Part shown: positions 40,405 to 49,192 of the stretch, one piece after another | How positions within the stretch are numbered: the stretch's first letter is position 1 | How the letters are laid out: every line of letters begins with the position of its first letter | Source: Actinacidiphila oryziradicis | Lineage (GTDB): Bacteria > Actinomycetota > Actinomycetes > Streptomycetales > Streptomycetaceae | DNA length: 56,468 bases | Reading direction: 5' to 3' | Assembly: GCF_005047355.1 (NCBI RefSeq) | Contig: NZ_SUMC01000055.1 | Location: 1 to 56,468 of the forward strand | The notes under the pieces: generated by a model | The model's input: the letters and a program-made list of their open reading frames with translations, nothing else | Database searches by the model: none | Told to the model about the DNA's origin: nothing | Position numbers and translations under genes: made by a program

Positions 40405-41745
40405 TCAGCGGGTCCGGCGGGTGCCGTGGACCTCGGGGGTCCCGGGGACGCTGGAGTGAACCACGCGATCGCGGGACCCTCCTGAAGGGCTGCCCATGAG
40501 ATGGGCCATGGCCCGCTCACAGAGCTGCTCGCAGCCGTCCCCGTCGGTCGAGGTGACGCCGAAGAAGATCCGGCCGCCGAGTCCGGCAACGAGGACGAGA
40601 GGCGCACCGGACAGACTGGTATGAGCGGCGCCGTAGCACGCGGACAGCCGCAGCGGGCCGTAGTCGAGGGGGATGGACAGCCGGGCGTTGCTGATCGAGA
40701 CGTCGAAGCGGGCGCCCTTCTCCTCGCCGCGCCGGAGGGCGGAGCTGATGGTCGTGCGGGGGAGGAACGGCAGCAGGCGGAAAGCGCGGACGAGGGGACG
40801 TAGCGCGGCAGGGGCCAGCCGGCTGTGGAGGTCGGCTCTTACGTCGCGGGCGAGGCCCCAGACGTCACCTCGGCCGGTGCCGTCGACGGGCAGCAGAAAA
40901 CTGGTGGCGTAGAGGCCGACCGCCTCGTGGGCCACGGGATTCAGGATGCGGCGGAGGTCGGCGGCCACGGCGATGCGGGCCGGCTGCGGGACGCGGTGGG
41001 CGAGGGCGCGGGCGAAGGCGGCGCAGAGGGCCGACTGGAGGGTGGTCCCTTCGGCGCGGCAGCGGGCGAGCAGGGTGGCGGTCTCGTCGGCGCCGAGGGA
41101 CCAGGTGGAGTAGACGAGGCGCCCGGCAGGACGCGGTGGGCGGGCGGCGCCCCGGAGCATACGGGCGACCTTGAGCAGATCGGTGGGGTTGACGCGGCAG
41201 CCGGGCAGCAGGTCGTCGGCGGGCGGGGCGATGACGGGGCCGGTGCCGGGGCTCGGCTCGGGGCGGGGGTCGGCGAGCCGTTGGAGGACGTCGCGCAGGA
41301 CGATGCCGGCGGAGACGGCGTCGGCGACGAGGTGGTGGTAGACGCCGACGAGATCGAAGGAGTCGCCCGCGTCGACCAGGACGAACCGGACGAGGGGGCC
41401 GGCGGCGGTGTCGAAGCGCCGCCGGAGCTCTTCCTCGACGACCCGGGCCCAGGTGTCCGGGGAGTCGGCCCTGATCACCCGGAGCTCCGGATCAGGGACG
41501 TCCTCCGTCGTCAGCCAGGCCTGCCAGCGCCCCGGGCCGGCGATACGGACCCCCAGCAGAGGGTGCCGCCGGCGGACGGCGGCAAGGGCCACGCGGAGCC
41601 GGTCGGGGGTAACGCGGCCCTGGACCCGGCCGGTGGCGGTGAAGTTGACGGGGAGCGTTTCGCCCGCGGCCCACATGAACCGTTCGGTCGGGGAGAGGCG
41701 TCGGCGCACGTTCTGGATCTCCGTCACTTCTCGCTCTTCTCGCAC
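40405..41745 (-). CDS. PapA-like condensation-domain acyltransferase
   Basis: This 446-aa stand-alone condensation-type protein has the catalytic motif HHLVADAVS near residue 130 (HHxxxDA/G) and LSPTERFMWAAGETLPVNFTATG at the start. It also carries the late DVSISNARLS and YGPLRLSACYGAAHTSLSG blocks, as in PapA5/phthiocerol-type acyltransferases. Such enzymes move acyl groups from CoA or carriers onto alcohols or amines. It is the fifth gene of the ceramide-like operon, 42 bp after the epimerase stop. It probably O-acylates the lipid product. The start is GTG 41745; GTG 41727 is possible. Confidence 0.78.
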   Translation of the reverse strand: MREEREVTEIQNVRRRLSPTERFMWAAGETLPVNFTATGRVQGRVTPDRLRVALAAVRRRHPLLGVRIAGPGRWQAWLTTEDVPDPELRVIRADSPDTWARVVEEELRRRFDTAAGPLVRFVLVDAGDSFDLVGVYHHLVADAVSAGIVLRDVLQRLADPRPEPSPGTGPVIAPPADDLLPGCRVNPTDLLKVARMLRGAARPPRPAGRLVYSTWSLGADETATLLARCRAEGTTLQSALCAAFARALAHRVPQPARIAVAADLRRILNPVAHEAVGLYATSFLLPVDGTGRGDVWGLARDVRADLHSRLAPAALRPLVRAFRLLPFLPRTTISSALRRGEEKGARFDVSISNARLSIPLDYGPLRLSACYGAAHTSLSGAPLVLVAGLGGRIFFGVTSTDGDGCEQLCERAMAHLMGSPSGGSRDRVVHSSVPGTPEVHGTRRTR

Positions 41746-41787
41746 CCGGGCTACGGGCCTTGCACACCGGTTATACGGGGATCCGGG

Positions 41788-42711
41788 TTACGGGCCGAGC
41801 GCGACGCGCAGGCCCTCGGACAGCGTGATCCGGGGGATGAACGGCAACCGGCCCGGGGCGCTCGTCCATGCCGGGTGCAGGGCCTCCGTGACCTTGTCCG
41901 GGCCCAGGCGCGACGCCCGGCCCACCGTGCGCGCCGCCGCCATCGCCACCGCCCCCGGAACATGCACCACCCGCGGTGCCCTCCGCCCCAGCGCCGTGGC
42001 GACAGCCGCGCCGATGTCGTCCCAGAGATGCTCGGCACCATCGCTGACGTGGTAGATCCCGCCCGCCGCCCCGGCCTCCCCCGCCGTGAGCAGCGCGCGG
42101 CACAGGTCGTCCACATGGATCAGGGAGTAATGGCGCGGCCCTGGCCGGCCGACCGCCGGGAGCACCCCAATGCGCACCGCCCCCACCAGGCCCGGCAGAA
42201 ACGCCGGGTCCCCGGGGCCGTAGACGATCGGCGGCCGGACGACGACCGCGCGGACCCGGCTGCCGACGCCGTCGGCACCGCCTTCCTCACGCAGTGCGAG
42301 CTCACCGCCGAGCTTGCTGCGGCCATACGCGGAGACCGGCGCCGGTACGTCCTCCTCGCGGCGCTGCCGACCGGGGCCGGAGGCCGCGAGCGACGAGCAG
42401 TAGACCAGGCGCGGCGGCTCCGGCTGCGCGGCGACGGCCGCACGCAGCCGCCGGGTGCCCTCGGCGTTGATCTCGGCATACACGCGCGGGTCGGCGGCCC
42501 GGGTCACCCCGGCCAGATGGATGACCCGGTCGGCGTCCCGCACGGCCGTCAGCAGTCCGGCGCCGGTGGCGAGGTCCCCGTGTGCCGCCCGCGCCCCGGG
42601 CACTCGCCGGCCGTCACGCACCAGGGCGGTGATCTCATGTCCGCCCTCCGCGAGATGGCGCAGCAGCCGCCGCCCGATGAATCCGGTGGCCCCGGTGACG
42701 AGGTACCTCAC
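41788..42711 (-). CDS. NAD-dependent epimerase/dehydratase, CerR-like
   Basis: This 307-aa extended short-chain dehydrogenase has the NAD(P) motif VTGATGFIGRRLLRHLAEGG at residue 4, an active-site Ser in YCSSLAASG, and the catalytic YxxxK in SAYGRSKLGGELA near residue 148. Its GTG overlaps the stop of the acyltransferase gene by 4 bp. In bacterial ceramide synthesis a protein of this family (CerR) reduces the 3-keto group of the acylated sphingoid base. That role is inferred here from the gene set. Confidence 0.82.
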   Translation of the reverse strand: MRYLVTGATGFIGRRLLRHLAEGGHEITALVRDGRRVPGARAAHGDLATGAGLLTAVRDADRVIHLAGVTRAADPRVYAEINAEGTRRLRAAVAAQPEPPRLVYCSSLAASGPGRQRREEDVPAPVSAYGRSKLGGELALREEGGADGVGSRVRAVVVRPPIVYGPGDPAFLPGLVGAVRIGVLPAVGRPGPRHYSLIHVDDLCRALLTAGEAGAAGGIYHVSDGAEHLWDDIGAAVATALGRRAPRVVHVPGAVAMAAARTVGRASRLGPDKVTEALHPAWTSAPGRLPFIPRITLSEGLRVALGP

Positions 42712-44090
42712 GGCTCGCCGCCGAGGCCGCCCCCGGCGGCGCCTCCGGCCGAGCTCTGCGGGCGCTGGGCACCGCCCGCGACACCGTCCGCTGCCTCTGT
42801 CGCCGTGCGCTCGCCGCGGGTCTCCGGCCGGGGAAGGGTGCCGGCGGGGCGTGGTGCCGGGGTTGTGGGGTGGGCGGTGACGTGTGCGGGTTCCGGGCCG
42901 GCATCAGCCGCTGTCGCCGACGAGGCCTGGGCGGGCAAGGCCCTCCGGAGTGCGCCCGGGTCGCGTTCGTAGAGCCGGTGGGTGCGGAAGAGGATGCCGC
43001 CGACGGCCTTGGCGTAGCGGTTGGCGTGGTGGTTGTCCTCCAGGATCCAGGAGAGCTCGCTCTCGGCGTAGCCGAGGCGGAAGGCGGCACGCTGCGCCTG
43101 GGTGAACATGGCGGCGGCGAGGCCGCGGTTGCGGTGCTCCTTCTTGATGCCGGAGGTGACGGCCCGGGTGCGGTTGATCCGGCGGCCCGCCCGGCTGATG
43201 CGGATGAGGCCGGTGGGTACGCCGCAGGTGGTGAGGCGGCCGTGGGCGGCGCGGAGGGCCTGGTTGGTGTCGGGCAGCCAGAGGCTGAAGGCGGCGGGCT
43301 CGCCGTGCACCTCGACGAGCTGGAGCAGTTCGGGCCGGATGATCGGCTTCAGCTGCCTTACCGTGTGCTCGAATTCGCGGTCGGTCATGGGGACAGAGGC
43401 GTAGTTCTCGGCCCAGGCGTCGTTGTAGATGTCCTTGACGGCGGCGAGATCGGCGTCGAAACGCTTCGGGTCGAGCGGCCGGACCCGGACGCCCGGGGCA
43501 CTGAGGGCGCGGTCGGCGGCGCGCCGGACGATGGCGGGGGGCTCGCCGTCGGGCGGCATGGGGATCCGCCAGGACAGCAGGTCTTTGGCCTTGCTGAAGC
43601 CGCAGCCGGTGAAGAGCTCCGGATAGTACGCGGGGTTGTGCGGCATCAGCATGGTGGGCGGCCCGTCGAAGCCGTCGACCAGCACCCCGCACTCGTCGTT
43701 GGTGGAGAAGCTGAACGGGCCGAGCATCCGGCTGAGGCCCCGCTCGCCGAGCCAGTCGGCGGCGGCGTCGAAGAGCTCCGCCGCGGCTTCGGGGTCGTCG
43801 GCGCACTCGAAGAGGCCGAACTGGCCGCACTTGGGGTCGTGCCGTTCGTTGTAGCGGGGGTCGACGATGGCGGCGATCCTGCCGACGACCTGGCCGCCGC
43901 GCCGGGCGAGGAAGAGCTGGACCGTGCCGATGCCGTGGAAGGGGCTGCGGCGCGGGTCGAGGAAGGCGCGCCGCTCCCGTTCGAGGGGGGCGACCCAGTA
44001 CGGGTCGTCGCGGTAGACGGCGTACGGGAGGCGGATGAAGGCGGTGACATCGGCACGGCCTCGTACGGGGGTGACGGCGAGGGCGGTCAC
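42708..44090 (-). CDS. GNAT-fold acyltransferase, bCerS/YghO family
   Basis: This 460-aa protein starts with a GTG overlapping the oxoamine synthase stop. It carries the YghO/bacterial ceramide synthase pattern: FIRLPYAVYRDDPYWVAPLE, the VQLFLARRGGQVVGRIAAIVD strand pair, FGLFECADDPEAAAELFDAA, LGPFSFSTNDECGVLVDGFD, and a second GNAT half with IKKEHRNRGLAAAMFTQAQR near residue 325. In Caulobacter the homologous enzyme N-acylates the sphingoid base. The last about 75 residues are a low-complexity Ala/Gly/Pro extension. It lies exactly between the Spt-like and CerR-like genes. Confidence 0.82.
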   Translation of the reverse strand: MTALAVTPVRGRADVTAFIRLPYAVYRDDPYWVAPLERERRAFLDPRRSPFHGIGTVQLFLARRGGQVVGRIAAIVDPRYNERHDPKCGQFGLFECADDPEAAAELFDAAADWLGERGLSRMLGPFSFSTNDECGVLVDGFDGPPTMLMPHNPAYYPELFTGCGFSKAKDLLSWRIPMPPDGEPPAIVRRAADRALSAPGVRVRPLDPKRFDADLAAVKDIYNDAWAENYASVPMTDREFEHTVRQLKPIIRPELLQLVEVHGEPAAFSLWLPDTNQALRAAHGRLTTCGVPTGLIRISRAGRRINRTRAVTSGIKKEHRNRGLAAAMFTQAQRAAFRLGYAESELSWILEDNHHANRYAKAVGGILFRTHRLYERDPGALRRALPAQASSATAADAGPEPAHVTAHPTTPAPRPAGTLPRPETRGERTATEAADGVAGGAQRPQSSAGGAAGGGLGGEP

Positions 44091-45514
44091 CGGGCGCTCA
44101 CCGGGGCCGGGGCCGGGGCCGGGATCAGGGGCGTCACCAGGGACGGGACCGAGGCCGGGACTGCATCCGGGGCCGGGATCGGAGCCGCAACCGGCGTCAC
44201 AGCCGCACCCTGACTCACAGCCGCACCCGCACTCGGCGCCGCAGCCGTAGCCCCGTCCGACGCCTGCCGGGGCTGTGGCGTGGCGGCGGTTCCGGCGATC
44301 AGGCGGAGGCGGCGGCCGGCGGCGGTGAAGGCGTCGAGGATCCGGTCGAGATGGCCGTCGGTGTGGGTGGCCTGGAGGGACAGCCGGATCAGCGCCCGGC
44401 CCACCGGCACGGCGGGCGCGACCACCGCGTGGGTGAAGACCCCTTCGTCGAGGATCTCCTTCCACAGCCGCGCGCACAGCTCGGCGTCGCCGACGTGCAC
44501 CGGGACAATCGGGGTGACCGTTGCCGGTCCTGTCCGCGGCGCCGGGCCGCCGGTGTCGTAGCCGAGCGCCCGCAGCCCGCTGTCCAGCCGCTCGGCCAGG
44601 TTGAGCACCCGCGTACGACGCTCGGGTTCCGACTCGATGATGTCCAGCGCGGCGAGCGCGGCGCCGACGGCGGCAGGCGGCATCGACGCGGTGAAGATGA
44701 CCGGCCGTGCGGTGTAGCGCAGGTAGCCGATGATGTCGGTCGGGCCGGCGAGTACGCCGCCGATGGAGCCGAAGCACTTCGAGAGGGTGCCGGTGTAGAG
44801 GTCGACGGCGTCCGGGAGGCCGAAGTACTCGGCCACGCCGTGTCCGCCTGCTCCCATCAGCCCGATGTCGTGGGCGCCGTCGACCACGAGCCTGGCGCCG
44901 TGGCGCCGGGCGAGGGCGGTGAGTTCGGGCAGCCGGCACAGGTCGCCCTCCATGGAGAACAGCCCGTCCGTGACGATCAGTTTGGCGGCGCCGGGATCGG
45001 CGGTGGCGAGCTGTCGCTCCAGGTCGGCCATGTCGGAGTGGCGGTACAGACGCTTGTCGGCCGAACCGAGCCGGATGGCGTCCACCAGAGAGGCGTGGTT
45101 GGCCATGTCGCTGAAGACGAGGTCACCTTTGCCGAGCAGCGGAGTGATCGCCAGGTTCGCCTGGAAACCGGTGGTGGTCACGATCGCCGCCGGGCAGCCG
45201 AGGAAGGCGGCCAGCCTGGCCTCCAGCTCCTCGTGCAGCGGCAGAGTCCCGCAGACCAGCCGGCTGCCGGAACACGAGGCGCCGTACTCGACCAGCGCCT
45301 TTGCGGCAGCCGCCGTTACCCGGGGGTCGCCGGACAGGCCCAGATAGTCGTTGCAGGCCGTCATGACCACGCGTACGCCGTCGACCAGCGCCTCCCCGCC
45401 GCTGGCCGCCATGGGGCGGTAGAACGGCCGTGGGCCGGTGTCCGTCAAGGCCCGGGCGAACGACGACAGATGCTTGTCGAAGATGTCCGCCGCTGGCACT
45501 GGGCTGTCCGCCAT
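44087..45514 (-). CDS. Alpha-oxoamine synthase, serine palmitoyltransferase-like
   Basis: This 475-aa PLP enzyme joins an amino acid and an acyl thioester with loss of CO2. ATG 45514 follows AGGAGA. Visible motifs are ACNDYLGLSGDPRV (residue 53), YGASCSGSRLVCGTLPLHEELE (77), the PLP-stacking His in SDMANHAS (140), DGAHDIGLMG (212, DxAH with Gly for the usual Glu), and the PLP Lys246 in TGTLSKCFGS. The family also includes KBL and BioF, but the neighbours point to Spt. After residue about 395 comes a Pro/Ala-rich tail with APAPAP repeats unlike the family. Confidence 0.85.
   Translation of the reverse strand: MADSPVPAADIFDKHLSSFARALTDTGPRPFYRPMAASGGEALVDGVRVVMTACNDYLGLSGDPRVTAAAAKALVEYGASCSGSRLVCGTLPLHEELEARLAAFLGCPAAIVTTTGFQANLAITPLLGKGDLVFSDMANHASLVDAIRLGSADKRLYRHSDMADLERQLATADPGAAKLIVTDGLFSMEGDLCRLPELTALARRHGARLVVDGAHDIGLMGAGGHGVAEYFGLPDAVDLYTGTLSKCFGSIGGVLAGPTDIIGYLRYTARPVIFTASMPPAAVGAALAALDIIESEPERRTRVLNLAERLDSGLRALGYDTGGPAPRTGPATVTPIVPVHVGDAELCARLWKEILDEGVFTHAVVAPAVPVGRALIRLSLQATHTDGHLDRILDAFTAAGRRLRLIAGTAATPQPRQASDGATAAAPSAGAAVSQGAAVTPVAAPIPAPDAVPASVPSLVTPLIPAPAPAPVSAR
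44100..44185. repeat. GGGGCC-type microrepeat inside the oxoamine synthase tail
   Basis: CCGGGG/GGGGCC units recur next to each other (first block 44101-44122, then looser copies). They encode the Pro/Ala repeats of the C-terminal tail and end at the start of the next gene, so slippage could change tail length or coupling. Confidence 0.6.
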
Positions 45515-45549
45515 TGGTTGTCTCCTCATGTCCCCTCCCGCGCGCCCCT

Positions 45550-46782
45550 TCACGAAAGAGTGATGGGCAGGCGGGTGATGTCGGTCATGCTCGGTCCCGG
45601 CTGCCGTACCGGTGCGCCGGCGAGCCGTGCGCCCGGCAGCTCGCGGGCGAAGAGCCGTAGAAAAGCCGTTGCCTGGGTACGGGCCAGATGCGCGCCCAGG
45701 CAGTAGTGCAGCCCCGCTCCGAACGCCAGCAGGCGATGCGGGTCGCGGTACGGGTCGAAGGTGTGCGGGTCCTTGAACAACCGCGGATCGCGGTGCGCGG
45801 CGCCGAGGAGGGCATGGACGACCTGGCCGGCGGGCAGCGCCCGGCCGCCGAGCTCGGTGTCGGCGGCGGCGACCCGGGTCACGACACGCCCGGGCGGGTC
45901 CCAGCGCAGCACCTCGTCGGTGAGCCGGTCGGCGAAATCCGGCTCCTGGCGGGTCCTTTCGCCAAGTCCCGGGCGTGTCGAGAGCGCCAGGGCGAGGCTG
46001 GCCAGCAGCGCGGCGGTGGTGGGCACCCCGGCCGAGAACAGCGTCAGCAGCAGATGGCGCGCCCCGGCAGGGTCCTCGGCCGCCCAGCGGGACAGCAGGT
46101 CCCCGGCGGGCCGCCCGGCGCGTTCGGCCAGCACCCGGTCGTAGCAGGCCAGCTGGGCGGCAGCGGCCTCGTCGGCGCGGCGTACGACACTCGGCGGGCT
46201 GCCGAGTTCCTCGACCCGGACCATGGCGACGCTCTCGGCGGCGAGCCACGCCCGGTCGACCTCCGGCGGCAGTCCCAGGAGCCCGGCCAGCACGGCGGTG
46301 GGGAGCGGGTGGCAGAGCGCGGGCACGAGATCGGCCGCGCCGTCCCGGCGGACCCGGTCCGCGAAGGCCCTTACATGCTCCGCGGCCAGCGGCCCCACGA
46401 GCTCCGCCGCCGCACGCACCGCCCGGGGTGCCAGGGCCGCTGTCAGCGGGCTCCGCCGCTTTGTGTGCTCGGGCGGGTCCTGCTGGAGCGGCGTCTCGCA
46501 GAGCGCGACAGTGCTCGCGCTGGCCCGCCAGCCGGGGCGGTGGGCGTCGCGCCAGCGGGCGCTCAGAGTGAGCCAGGTCCGGTCGGCGAACACCTGCCGG
46601 CAGTCCTCGTAGCCGGTGACGAGCAGCGCATTCCAGGGGGTGGGGACCAGCGGTCCGGCGACGTGCAGCTCGTCGTACACACCGGCGAGCTCCTGCGGGT
46701 CCGAGGCCTGGCGCCACCGTCGTACGAGACCGGCCGCGCTGCGGGAGTCCCTGCGGGCGTCCAGGGTCGGGGTATTCAGCAA
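45550..46782 (-). CDS. Cytochrome P450
   Basis: This 410-aa soluble bacterial P450 heads the operon. The I-helix oxygen motif is FSAGVPTTAALL near residue 248, ExxR is in LTDEVLRWDPPGR, and the heme loop is FGAGLHYCLGAHLAR with the ligand Cys at residue 361. No redox partner gene is adjacent. It lies 35 bp upstream of the oxoamine synthase and is probably co-transcribed. A hydroxylation or desaturation of the long-chain base, acyl chain or another precursor is the likely role. Substrate not determinable. Confidence 0.92.
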   Translation of the reverse strand: MLNTPTLDARRDSRSAAGLVRRWRQASDPQELAGVYDELHVAGPLVPTPWNALLVTGYEDCRQVFADRTWLTLSARWRDAHRPGWRASASTVALCETPLQQDPPEHTKRRSPLTAALAPRAVRAAAELVGPLAAEHVRAFADRVRRDGAADLVPALCHPLPTAVLAGLLGLPPEVDRAWLAAESVAMVRVEELGSPPSVVRRADEAAAAQLACYDRVLAERAGRPAGDLLSRWAAEDPAGARHLLLTLFSAGVPTTAALLASLALALSTRPGLGERTRQEPDFADRLTDEVLRWDPPGRVVTRVAAADTELGGRALPAGQVVHALLGAAHRDPRLFKDPHTFDPYRDPHRLLAFGAGLHYCLGAHLARTQATAFLRLFARELPGARLAGAPVRQPGPSMTDITRLPITLS

Positions 46783-47012
46783 GGCTCTAACTCATCTGTC
46801 GTCGGAGGGCCGGGTCGGAGGGTCGGGAGGCCGGAACTAGCAGCGTGCTCCGCCGGACCTGCCCTGAGCCAGCCAAGTTGGCCCTTTTCACCCGCCCGTG
46901 GACGTAATTCGCTTTTCGCCCTTCACGTCCGATACGGTCGTCGGCTTTGCCCTGGGCCTTTCCCCGCAAGCGGCCGGCGCCACGAGGCGGCACCGTGTGT
47001 GAGGCTGGGGAC

Positions 47013-49055
47013 ATGGCAAACCGACTCAGCCGTTCCACCTCTCCCTATCTCCGCCAGCACGCCGACAACCCGGTCGACTGGTGGCCCTGGGGCGAGGACG
47101 CCTTCGCGGCCGCGCGTGAACGCGGAGTGCCGGTGCTGCTGAGCGTCGGGTACTCGGCGTGTCACTGGTGCCACGTCATGGCCCATGAGTCCTTCGAGGA
47201 CGAGGACACGGCGGCGTACCTCAACGAGCACTTCGTGTCCGTCAAGGTGGACCGTGAGGAGCGCCCGGATGTCGACGCCGTCTATATGGAGGCGGTCCAG
47301 GCCGCGACGGGCCAGGGCGGCTGGCCGATGACCGTCTTTCTCACGCCGGACGCCGAGCCGTTCTACTTCGGGACGTACTTCCCGCCCGCGCCCCGGCACG
47401 GCATGCCGTCCTTCCGGCAGGTGCTGGAGGGCGTACGGGCGGCGTGGCGCGACAGGCGGGACGAGGTGGGCGAGGCCGCGGCCCGGATCGTACGGGACCT
47501 GGCGGGCCGGCAGATGGACTTCGGCGGCACGGCAGCGCCGGGCAAGGACGAGCTGCATGCCGCGCTGCTCGCGCTGACCAGGGAGTACGACGACCGGCAC
47601 GGCGGATTCGGCGGGGCGCCGAAGTTCCCGCCGTCCATGGTGCTGGAGTTCCTGCTGCGGCACCACGCGCGGACCGGGTCGGAGGCGGCGCTGCAGATGG
47701 CGCAGGACACCTGCGAGTCGATGGCACGCGGCGGTATCTATGACCAGCTGGGCGGCGGCTTCGCGCGCTATGCGGTGGACCGGACGTTCACCGTGCCGCA
47801 CTTCGAGAAGATGCTCTATGACAATGCGCTGCTGGCCCGGGTGTACGCGCACCTGTGGCGGGCCACGGGTTCGGATCTGGCGCGCCGGGTCGCCCTGGAG
47901 ACCTGCGACTTCTTGGTGCGGGAGCTGCGCACGGCCGAGGGCGGCTTCGCCTCGGCCCTCGACGCGGACAGCGACCGCCCCGACGGCGGCCACGCCGAGG
48001 GAGCGTTCTATGTGTGGACGCCGGACGAACTGCGGGCGGTGCTGGGGGAGCAGGACGCGGCGCTCGCGGCCGGATACTTCGGGGTGACGGAGGCCGGCAC
48101 CTTCGAGGAGGGCGCGTCGGTGCTCCAGCTGCCGGGCGACGGGGTGGCCGATGCCGCGCGGATCGGGTCCGTACGGGAACGGCTGCTGGCCGCACGCGAA
48201 GGGCGGCCGCGCCCGGGACGGGACGACAAGGTGGTCGCCGCCTGGAACGGGCTGGTTGTGGCGGCCCTCGCGGAGACGGGCGCGTACTTCGGCCGGCCGG
48301 ACCTGGTGGAGGCGGCGGTGGGGGCCGCGGATCTGCTGGTGCGGGTGCACATGGACGAGGCCGGGAGGCTGGCCCGCACTTCGCGGGACGGTGTCACGGG
48401 CGGGCACGTGGGGGTGCTGGAGGACTACGCGGATGTGGCCGAGGGCTTTCTGGCGCTGAGCGCGGTGACGGGGGAGGGGGTCTGGGTGGACTTCGCCGGG
48501 CTGCTGCTCGACTCCGTACTGCGTCACTTCACGGCGCAGGACGGCATGCTGTACGACACCGCGGACGACGCGGAAGCGCTTATCCGCCGCCCCCAGGACC
48601 CCACCGACAACGCCGCGCCCTCGGGCTGGACGGCCGCCGCCGGGGCCCTCCTGTCGTATGCCGCCTACACCGGCTCGGAGGTCCACCGCGACGCCGCCGA
48701 GAAGGCCCTGGGCGTCGTGGGCGCCCTCGCCGGGCGCGCTCCCCGCTTCATCGGCTGGGGGCTCGCGGTGGCCGAGGCGGCCCTGGACGGCCCGCGCGAG
48801 GTCGCCGTGGCCGGCCCGGCCGACGACCCGGCGACGGGCGAGCTGCACCGCACCGCCCTGCTCGGCACCGCGCCGGGCGCGGTGGTGGCCGTCGGCGAGC
48901 CGGACAGTGAGGAGTACGCGATCCTGGCGCACCGCCCGCTGGTCGACGGGCGCCCGGCGGCGTATGTCTGCCGGCGCTTCGTCTGTGACGCGCCGACCGC
49001 GGACCCTGCGGGGCTGGCGGTGCGGTTGGGCGTGGCCGCAGGCCCTCTCCTCTGA
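47013..49055 (+). CDS. Thioredoxin-domain protein, YyaL/SSP411 family
   Basis: This 680-aa protein starts at ATG 47013 (MANRLSRSTSPYLRQHADNPVDWW). The N-terminal thioredoxin-like domain has the active-site motif SACHWCHVMAHESFED near residue 47. A long alpha/alpha-barrel region follows (GGFGGAPKFPPSM, GGIYDQLGGGFARYAVD, WNGLVVAALAETG), as in N-acylglucosamine epimerase-type folds. The family is ancient and conserved but of uncertain function; redox or carbohydrate roles have been proposed. It is divergent from the P450 operon with a 230-bp gap that holds no gene. Confidence 0.9.
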   Translation: MANRLSRSTSPYLRQHADNPVDWWPWGEDAFAAARERGVPVLLSVGYSACHWCHVMAHESFEDEDTAAYLNEHFVSVKVDREERPDVDAVYMEAVQAATGQGGWPMTVFLTPDAEPFYFGTYFPPAPRHGMPSFRQVLEGVRAAWRDRRDEVGEAAARIVRDLAGRQMDFGGTAAPGKDELHAALLALTREYDDRHGGFGGAPKFPPSMVLEFLLRHHARTGSEAALQMAQDTCESMARGGIYDQLGGGFARYAVDRTFTVPHFEKMLYDNALLARVYAHLWRATGSDLARRVALETCDFLVRELRTAEGGFASALDADSDRPDGGHAEGAFYVWTPDELRAVLGEQDAALAAGYFGVTEAGTFEEGASVLQLPGDGVADAARIGSVRERLLAAREGRPRPGRDDKVVAAWNGLVVAALAETGAYFGRPDLVEAAVGAADLLVRVHMDEAGRLARTSRDGVTGGHVGVLEDYADVAEGFLALSAVTGEGVWVDFAGLLLDSVLRHFTAQDGMLYDTADDAEALIRRPQDPTDNAAPSGWTAAAGALLSYAAYTGSEVHRDAAEKALGVVGALAGRAPRFIGWGLAVAEAALDGPREVAVAGPADDPATGELHRTALLGTAPGAVVAVGEPDSEEYAILAHRPLVDGRPAAYVCRRFVCDAPTADPAGLAVRLGVAAGPLL

Positions 49056-49192
49056 CCCTCCCCTTCCCGGCTGCGTCCGATATGCGGCTGGCGCCGTGGG
49101 GGGCCGCCCCCTGGACCCCCAGGTCCTCGAACGCCGGACGGGCTGGAATGTCACCAGCAGGGCGGCACGGGTGGCGTAGCCCTCGGAGGGGC

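Noticed and set aside
44091..46717. Upstream extensions of the frames of the oxoamine synthase and the GNAT acyltransferase.
   Set aside because: Ribosome-binding sites and family N-termini place the starts at 45514 and 44090; the extra residues are low-complexity shadows of neighbouring genes.
40405..46782. Reading the operon as a nonribosomal peptide cluster because of the condensation domain.
   Set aside because: There is no adenylation domain, carrier protein or thioesterase; the trio of Spt-, bCerS- and CerR-like proteins explains the content better.
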